A stretch of DNA of 64,000 nucleotides from Tetraselmis striata (Eukaryota; Chlorophyta; Chlorodendrophyceae; Chlorodendrales; Chlorodendraceae). Where the stretch lies: assembly GCA_006384855.1 (NCBI GenBank), contig VCJN01001554.1, forward strand, positions 1-64,000. The letters run 5' to 3'. Positions 59,501 through 64,000 of the stretch are shown here, piece by piece. How positions within the stretch are numbered: the stretch's first letter is position 1; every line of letters begins with the position of its first letter. A model generated the notes under the pieces. The model did not search any database, was not told the origin of the DNA, and was given only the letters and a program-made list of their open reading frames with translations. The position numbers were made by a program, and so were the translations under genes.

Positions 59501-60023
59501 AAAGCGATCAAAGGCCAGCCGCGCAGGGCTGAAGAAGGAGATCAAGATGGCGGGGCAGAGCATGGCGGGCATCGTGGCGCTGACGTACCTCAAGAAGAAG
59601 CCCAAGAAGGTCACCGCAAAGGTACTACCGCGCGTGTCATGCCACCCGTTGTTGTGGGTGCCTTCTCTGAGCTGCAGCACGGACAAGGCGTTGTATTGGT
59701 GCTGAGTAGAGGTACCGTATGGCGCGCAGAAAATGAAAAAGCTGGACGAGGCGGCGGCGAAGCAGAGGAGGCTGAACCTGGCCAAGGAGACACTCAAGCG
59801 GGACTCCAAGCCCACGGGCGTGCAGCTGGAGAAGACGATGTGGAAGCGCAAGCAGGCCGAGGCGGATGGCGCGTTGTCGCCGGTGGCGGAAGACGAGGCG
59901 CCAATGCCGGAGCTGCCGGCCTTCCCGGCAGAGGCCGAGGTGCCCGGCAGTGCGGACTTGGAGGGCGCGGCTCTGGAGGCGCTCAAGGACATCGCGCCCG
60001 CCATAAGTGGCGAGCTGGCCTGA
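48682..60023 (+). CDS. Large coiled-coil protein, family not recognised
   Basis: Exons: 48682-49296, 49900-50016, 50123-50206, 51353-51592, 52773-53054, 54367-55002, 56048-56473, 57277-57402, 59496-59621, 59730-60023. Every intron is phase 0 and the sum is about 981 residues. The N-terminus (MATALKNLFGRRG) is followed by a Gly/Ser-rich linker, then a helical segment (ARIWSAIREVSEVLIEKALL ... LLALPRQRAVLALQKILL). The 272-352 region and 659-842 region are charged, heptad-like coiled coils (LDEQMRRGEMQLSDLEEELK; ELRRLEDKLAEARAKERAL). Residues of about 520-545 form a nearly pure Asp/Glu run, followed by a Lys/Gly-rich stretch (KKTKKSKGGRKGG). The end is Lys-rich, then Pro/Ala/Glu-rich, ending ISGELA. 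No catalytic motif, signal or membrane helix is seen. The ninth exon is uncertain: 59429-59495 also looks coding but in another frame. Length and character suit a structural, perhaps ciliary or centrosomal protein, which is inference. Confidence 0.8.
50027..50054 (+). repeat. Poly-C tract just inside a 5' splice site
   Basis: Twenty-eight C, starting about 11 bases after the donor of exon 2 of the coiled-coil gene. Confidence 0.9.
50515..50682 (+). repeat. Dispersed repeat family R130, copy F (best preserved)
   Basis: In intron 3 of the coiled-coil gene. It has ATCACAAGCCTCGTCCTGGG, AAGAACATTCGCTATAGCTC, CAGGCAGGGCAGGTTCTTAT and TTATTACCGTTTCCGCACCC, and I used it as the reference copy. Confidence 0.7.
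53560..54345 (+). repeat. Three-copy degenerate repeat around CAATGGTTTCGGAGCGCT
   Basis: The block CAATGGTTTCGGAGCGCT, followed by TGGGC-like sequence, GCGTGCTC and GATGACT-like motifs, occurs at about 53574, 53920 and 54272 in intron 5 of the coiled-coil gene. The last copy ends shortly before the acceptor of exon 6. Confidence 0.7.
55036..55275 (+). repeat. Minisatellite of TGTCCATG/TGCCCATG-type hexamers
   Basis: About 240 bases of 6-mer variants (ATGTCC, ATGCCC, AGGTCC), with a 50-bp higher unit repeated once (two blocks around CCAATGCCCCTATCTATGTC). It starts about 35 bases after the donor of exon 6 of the coiled-coil gene and keeps the exon's frame open, reading Met-Ser/Met-Pro repeats. 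Confidence 0.85.
56503..56533 (+). repeat. Poly-G tract just inside a 5' splice site
   Basis: About 31 G in a row, starting 30 bases after the donor of exon 7. It is one of the few tracts that is G rather than C on the coding strand. Confidence 0.9.
57655..58159. repeat. AT-rich degenerate repeat with TTTAGGG-like motifs
   Basis: A long intronic stretch of related units containing GTTTAGGG(G)TGTATAT and TGATGTGTGTATCCT. The unit TGATGTGTGTATCCTAATTG at 57811 recurs with few changes at 58631, on the far side of an inserted MITE-like element. Confidence 0.65.
58160..58623. mobile_element. MITE-like element with 23-bp terminal inverted repeats
   Basis: The left end, CAGCGATGCGTTGATTTTTC then AGC (58160-58182), and the right end (58601-58623) are inverted repeats differing at two positions, both beginning CAGCG. 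The 464-bp body has no coding sequence, and contains a 44-bp unit repeated in tandem (58335-58427) and a TACGGGTACCCGTA palindrome. No clear target duplication is visible. The superfamily is not assigned. Confidence 0.65.
58335..58427 (+). repeat. Two-copy 44-bp tandem repeat inside the MITE-like element
   Basis: Two nearly identical units of TTCTGGGGAACTGCC, TTTTTGTAATTCACACCAGT and ACC. The only clear difference is one base in the T-run. Confidence 0.85.
58925..59045 (+). repeat. Dispersed repeat family R130, copy G (very degenerate)
   Basis: Keeps GATAAGAACATTTACTATA and a TTTTATTCTCAGCGTTCCTG-like 3' block. It lies in the long eighth intron of the coiled-coil gene. Confidence 0.35.
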
Positions 60024-60091
60024 GCGCATGACGGCAGCGGACTGAAGGGCGTTATACGTGGCGGGTACCGTGCGCGCTGTGGTCTGGACGG

Positions 60092-60096
60092 TGTAA
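60092..60096 (+). terminator. TGTAA polyadenylation-type signal of the coiled-coil gene
   Basis: TGTAA lies 68 bases after the stop codon, a normal spacing for chlorophyte poly(A) signals. Confidence 0.45.
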
Positions 60097-61778
60097 ATAA
60101 GGCTCATTTACAATGCACAACGTCCCTCTGATGGAAAACGCTATGCACAGTGTGGGGCATCAAGCTGTGCTCCGCAGTGTGCCATCATTGCCAACGGCAT
60201 CGATGTTTAAGTCCTACATCGGTAGCTGGACGATCTAATACGACCGGCAACTCGAAATATAATGTACTACTACACTCAGCAAAATAACGGGACACTTTGT
60301 ACTTGCGCAAGACTATTACTGCGCGCCAAGCGGCAAAGGCCGTACCGATTGAGATGAGATATACATTTCAAAAATAATGTGAGTATGTATATATGGTATG
60401 TGGCGCTTTTCGGCCTACAGGTAGGGGCGAGTCTAATGCCCCTGCCTCGTGCGTAAGGGGCTCACGTTCGAATCCCGCCAGTGACATAACGCCCCGACGC
60501 ACACCTGTTGCGCGCACCGCTCGCTCGCCGCCTGACTCCAAAGGACTTGGCCGCGGTGGCTGCGGGGCAAGAAGAGGTAGAGACCACAGTACTCGCAGCC
60601 GCGCCACATTATCGATTGCACGCCCGTGTTGCAATAATATTTAACTTTATTAGTTAAAACGAGCAAAATGCTCGCTGAGTGCGCGCACTAGAGCAACCCC
60701 ATATTATATATGCCATGTAGAAGCCCCAACGGCCTGCGAGTGCACGGGCTCGTGATGCACGACAACAGTCGCCACACATACCTACATGTTGCATAAACAG
60801 GGCATGTCAACAAATTACCTTACCCAAGTTGCACACCAAGTTGGCCACTACGTACCCAACTTGTACGCCCAAGTTGTACACTTACGTTTTATGTAACGCG
60901 CCGGGCCATCTCGCACACAAGCGATGATTCGCCAAAATCACGGGCGTTTGCGTTTTTGCCAAGCACACGCCACCGCATCAATCCATACGACAAGCGGCAT
61001 GCGCTACTAGTTCGAGGGCGCACCACCATGCCAAGCCCGCATACTGCAAAAAGCGATTCGATACCATCTGGCGTGCAGCCTTTCCACGGATTCGTGCTAT
61101 TGTCCCCAGCCAGTTGTCCCTGTTATTTTTTGCGGCATGTGATAGAAGTGTGTTGGAAGTTTGATATTATTTTGAAAGGGAAATTGTACATACACTTTGT
61201 ATTGCGAATCAATATTCCGAAAAGCACTATTGAGTACAGTGTCTGAGTTGGAATTTCCCATATTGATTGTGAATTACTCCACGTGCATAATCATCGTTAT
61301 ATCGTCCCTTTTAATATCGATAGACGACAATACAACGATTTAGCGACTGCCGATTAACATGATGGTTACGTTGTCATCCACTAATCCTCGTCACTTAATC
61401 ATTACGCGTTTTCGATACTACGGGCACGCATTTTTTTACGTAATGTACCGGGGACACAAAACGCGCCAGAAGCAATGTGGCAAAACACTGCTACGGCTCG
61501 TCGTCACCGCGCTGTCTGTAACAAGAGGTATGCCACCTCTACGCACTAGAAAACAATCTACGGGGAATTCCATATTGGTGTCTTCTCATTCTCTACTGCC
61601 TCGGCCAGATATGTTGTATGGCATATATACAACACGAGCATACAACACGGGCCGCGTCGGCATCATTAACGGTTTTTAATTACATACTACTAGTACCACG
61701 CGGGCCGCGCTCCTACCAGAAGCGTCGCCCTCTAAGATGTTGCAGCGGGCTGAACCAACATCACACCAACGGTTCCGG
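60097..61778. other. Intergenic region, no gene recognised
   Basis: I see no coding gene. A tRNA-like stretch lies at about 60418-60485. Between 60820 and 60890 the phrase CCAAGTTG recurs four times at short spacing. The rest is AT-rich and unremarkable. Confidence 0.45.
60418..60485 (+). other. tRNA-like sequence, weak
   Basis: Contains GTAGGGGCGAGTCTAATGCC (A-box-like), a hairpin CCCCT...AGGGG and CACGTTCGAATCCCGCCAGT, close to the T-arm and 3' end of a tRNA. The T-stem does not pair well, so I take it for a tRNA-derived repeat and not a gene. Confidence 0.3.
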
Positions 61779-62037
61779 TCAGGGTACTACTGCGGAGGAG
61801 CAACCATCAGCCGGCAGCCGACCGGGGAAGGAAGGTCTTGAGGTACGGGGTTTGGGTACGGGGAGGGTTGCCCGGTGGCGGCCTAGTCCGTGCGTGCGGC
61901 GGTTGACGCCGTAAACCACGAGCTCCTGGGCGGTCATGTGGCGGTGTTGGGTCCAGCAGGCGACGCCCTTGCGCCTCTTGCTCGGGATGTACATAGGGAT
62001 GTCGCAATCCAGGCACTTGTAGGACGTCCAACCCACA

Positions 62038-63521
62038 GGCGCCCGGCGCCAGGCATCGGCCCACCAGGAGCGAAGGATCATGGGTGCGGCATGCCAGGCG
62101 GCACCATCCCCACCTCCACGTGGTGGGTGCTAGTAACCCCTAAGACCCGTACCCGGCTGGGTGCGGCAGGGGGCTGAGCGAGCCGGCCGGTTATGGCGGG
62201 TCCTTGGATCCTGCGACAACTGGGGAGCCCTATGGGGGACTTTTTTAATTAATAATCATAGTCCTGGTAGCGCATGCTGGCGCCGCCGGGCAGCAGCCAT
62301 GTACGGGGGGCTGCTAAAAATAATTTTTGTACGACCTCGGCCTTGCGTCGGCCTCTCCGAGATCCGCCTACGGGTGGGGAGGGAATCTGTGCGACTCGGA
62401 CGGGGGCAGCCTACTCGCGAGGGCTGTTCGAAATAAAATCGTGTTCTCGTACCTCGGTGCAACCCGCGACCGACCTGCAGAAGATTTGGCGTACCCCCCC
62501 ACCCGTATGTGTTCCACCTGTGAGTCACTCAAATCCCGGCCTAGTACAACGGAGTGTTTGGCGGCGCCCTGCGGCCGACCCGTTCGGAACACCCGGGAAA
62601 CCCTCAGCCGTCCCGTGAGAACGGGCGAGGGCGGCGAGCGCGAGGAGACAGGAGCCCGGCACTTAAAGGCGGGGCGGGCGTTCGGGGGCGGAGAGGCCGG
62701 GCATGGCAGCGACTCAGGGGCCAGGAGTCAGACAGGAGCCGGAGTGCCTTGAGGGAGTCGCAGCCATGCCGCGGGTGGAGTCAGCCGGCGGTCAGCTCGG
62801 TTCTGACCCCGGACGGGCGGCCACAGCGACGAGGCGCGCTGCGGAGGCGAGCGGCGCGCGGGCGAGCAAGACCGGCCTGCCGACCACGGAGCGACGACAC
62901 GCGGACGCGGGGAGGGAGGGGGGGGGGGGGGGGGTGCCCGCCTTCCCCCTCTAGACCCCCTTGGGGATCCTACCGCAAGAGCTCAGGCGGACGAGATGGA
63001 GGCAGCATCGGCGGACCGCGGCCGAGGCCGGCGGACCGCCACAGCCGGCGTGGTGGGGCGATCAGCGTAGCGACCTGCGGGATATTGTCAGCGATGGCGG
63101 CAGGTGGAGCCAAGACGCGCGACAACCGAAGATTGCGCGGTGCCGGTGCATTGCCAATGTACGGGAAAACTTTTTCGGGGGTGGGGCGAGTACTGCATTC
63201 GTAATCCCCGTACTGCCAATTAGCGGTAGTCGCTCGTACGGGCGACTCTCCGTAGTTATCCAGCAAAAGTCGCTACTGATCACAGCTACTGATTAAGTAG
63301 CTGTGATCAGCTACTTAAGTAACACAGCTACTGATCACGTGATGGAAGGAGGCGGGGCTTGGAAACGAAAGAGGATGGCCGGAAGCCTGAGATGTAATTA
63401 CGCTATCTGTGTTCCCTACTATGGTTGGATATGGCAGGCCCTAAGAGCAACTCAGTCTGGGCGGTGGAGAGCAGCATTCTAGCACGTTGTATTCAATTTC
63501 AATTTCAATATCCAACCCACA
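62038..63521 (+). mobile_element. 1.48-kb insertion in the transposase gene, flanked by 11-bp direct repeats
   Basis: The 11 bases TCCAACCCACA occur at 62027-62037 and at 63511-63521 and bracket the insertion as a target-site duplication. The right end carries a short tail, TTCAATTTCAATTTCAATA, of the kind found at the 3' end of non-LTR retroelements. The body is GC-rich and has no recognisable reverse transcriptase, so it is probably non-autonomous. It also contains AATAAA-like and palindromic segments. Confidence 0.55.
63276..63341. repeat. Palindrome CTGATCACAGCTACT with a third copy
   Basis: Perfect 15-bp arms at 63276-63290 and 63296-63310 with a 5-base loop, followed by another CACAGCTACTGATCACGTG at 63323. 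It lies inside the insertion. Confidence 0.85.
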
Positions 63522-64000
63522 TTGTCGTCGTCCACACAGCACATAGTGCAGTGGGCTTGCTTGGTGGCAATGTCGTTGCCTGGGCATTTGCCCAAGTGCA
63601 TGGTGCTGTGAGGCAACGGGGGCGGCTCGATGGTGATGTCGGCCAATACTCGCTCAGTCATGCGAGTCGGCTCCACCTTCCATGTCAGTCCGTTGTAGAT
63701 CATGGCCTTGCACACCAGGTCGGAGAAGTTGACACCGGTTGACTCCTTGAGTGGGTGGTGCCTCGGGAGGTAGCGTTTCGCTAGCTTCCAGCAAGCGCGC
63801 GGATTTTCCACGTCGTAGCCAAGAGTAGCGTGCGACGAGGTAGCGGCCGATGCAGCGAAGCGGCGGACCCGGCCGCCGACTGTACGGTTAGCCGTACCGT
63901 GACGCTGCCGTCATGTGGACTCGGTGTGGGCTGAAACGAGTGGTATATCCGGCTAGTCAAGCACCTTTGTCACAGGGATCGAGACGCCGGATGACCGAGG

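Larger units (their letters stand above)
61779..64000 (-). pseudogene. C-terminal part of a PiggyBac-like transposase, split by an insertion
   Basis: On the minus strand the window edge opens into frame reading YDVENPRACWKLAKRYLP, then FSDLVCKAMIYNG and a segment with H..K and CTMCCVDDDNVGW. The frame is picked up again 1.48 kb further on with VGWTSYKCLDCDIPMYI and CWTQHRH. Together the Cys/His pattern (CxxC, CxxC, C...H) fits the C-terminal zinc ribbon of PiggyBac transposases, and the VENP..CW.L.K stretch fits the region just before it. The catalytic core would lie beyond the window. The two halves are separated at an 11-bp duplication, so this copy is interrupted. The family call rests on pattern only. 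Confidence 0.45.

Noticed and set aside
62554-63204. A 216-codon frame inside the transposase insertion
   Set aside because: Arg/Gly-rich, no reverse transcriptase, nuclease or other motif; likely just GC-rich DNA without stops.

Overview
The window is nuclear DNA of a eukaryotic alga, most likely a green alga. The genes are GC-rich, are split by many GT-AG introns, and start with Arg/Ala/Ser-rich presequences that look like organelle transit peptides. One gene is a homologue of HCF173, a plastid biogenesis factor of plants and green algae. A PIH1-domain protein of the dynein-arm/R2TP assembly type fits a lineage with cilia. Plant-type CCCTAAA telomere-like motifs and TGTAA-like poly(A) signals agree with the green lineage. 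I cannot name the species. All gene models were joined by eye from reading frame, splice sites and intron phase, without transcript evidence.

Layout, left to right. 1.5-4.9 kb (minus): PIF1-type DNA helicase. 9.2-10.9 kb (minus): three-exon alpha/beta hydrolase. 12.2-13.6 kb (plus): probably plastid-targeted Bax-inhibitor-1/YccA membrane protein. 14.2-16.6 and 17.8-20.6 kb (minus): two tandem copies of an organelle-presequence YfcC/DcuC-type carrier with identical intron positions. 21.7-32.9 kb (plus): an 11-exon HCF173-like SDR/CIA30 gene. Its third intron carries a complete three-exon gene for a 115-residue protein on the opposite strand. 33-36 kb: repeat-rich stretch with a possible old retroelement piece and a tRNA-like sequence. 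36.1-42.4 kb (minus): eight-exon PIH1-domain protein. 43.5-44.8 kb (plus): AUP1-like acyltransferase. 46.8-47.2 kb (minus): possible micro-gene resembling mitochondrial ATP synthase subunit e. 48.7-60.0 kb (plus): about ten exons of an unrecognised coiled-coil protein of about 980 residues. 61.8-64 kb (minus): the C-terminal part of a PiggyBac-like transposase, cut in two by a 1.48-kb insertion that is flanked by an 11-bp direct repeat.

The genes are housekeeping functions (genome maintenance, plastid biogenesis, membrane transport, ciliary assembly, lipid/ER) and do not form an operon-like system. The unusual content lies in the non-coding DNA. Long C-tracts on the coding strand sit just inside many 5' splice sites. 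A dispersed family of about 130 bp recurs in at least six places. Several introns are built of degenerate tandem duplications, and there is a MITE-like element inside a TTTAGGG-related AT-rich repeat. The best candidates for something undescribed are the nested antisense gene, the large coiled-coil protein and the splice-site C-tracts.
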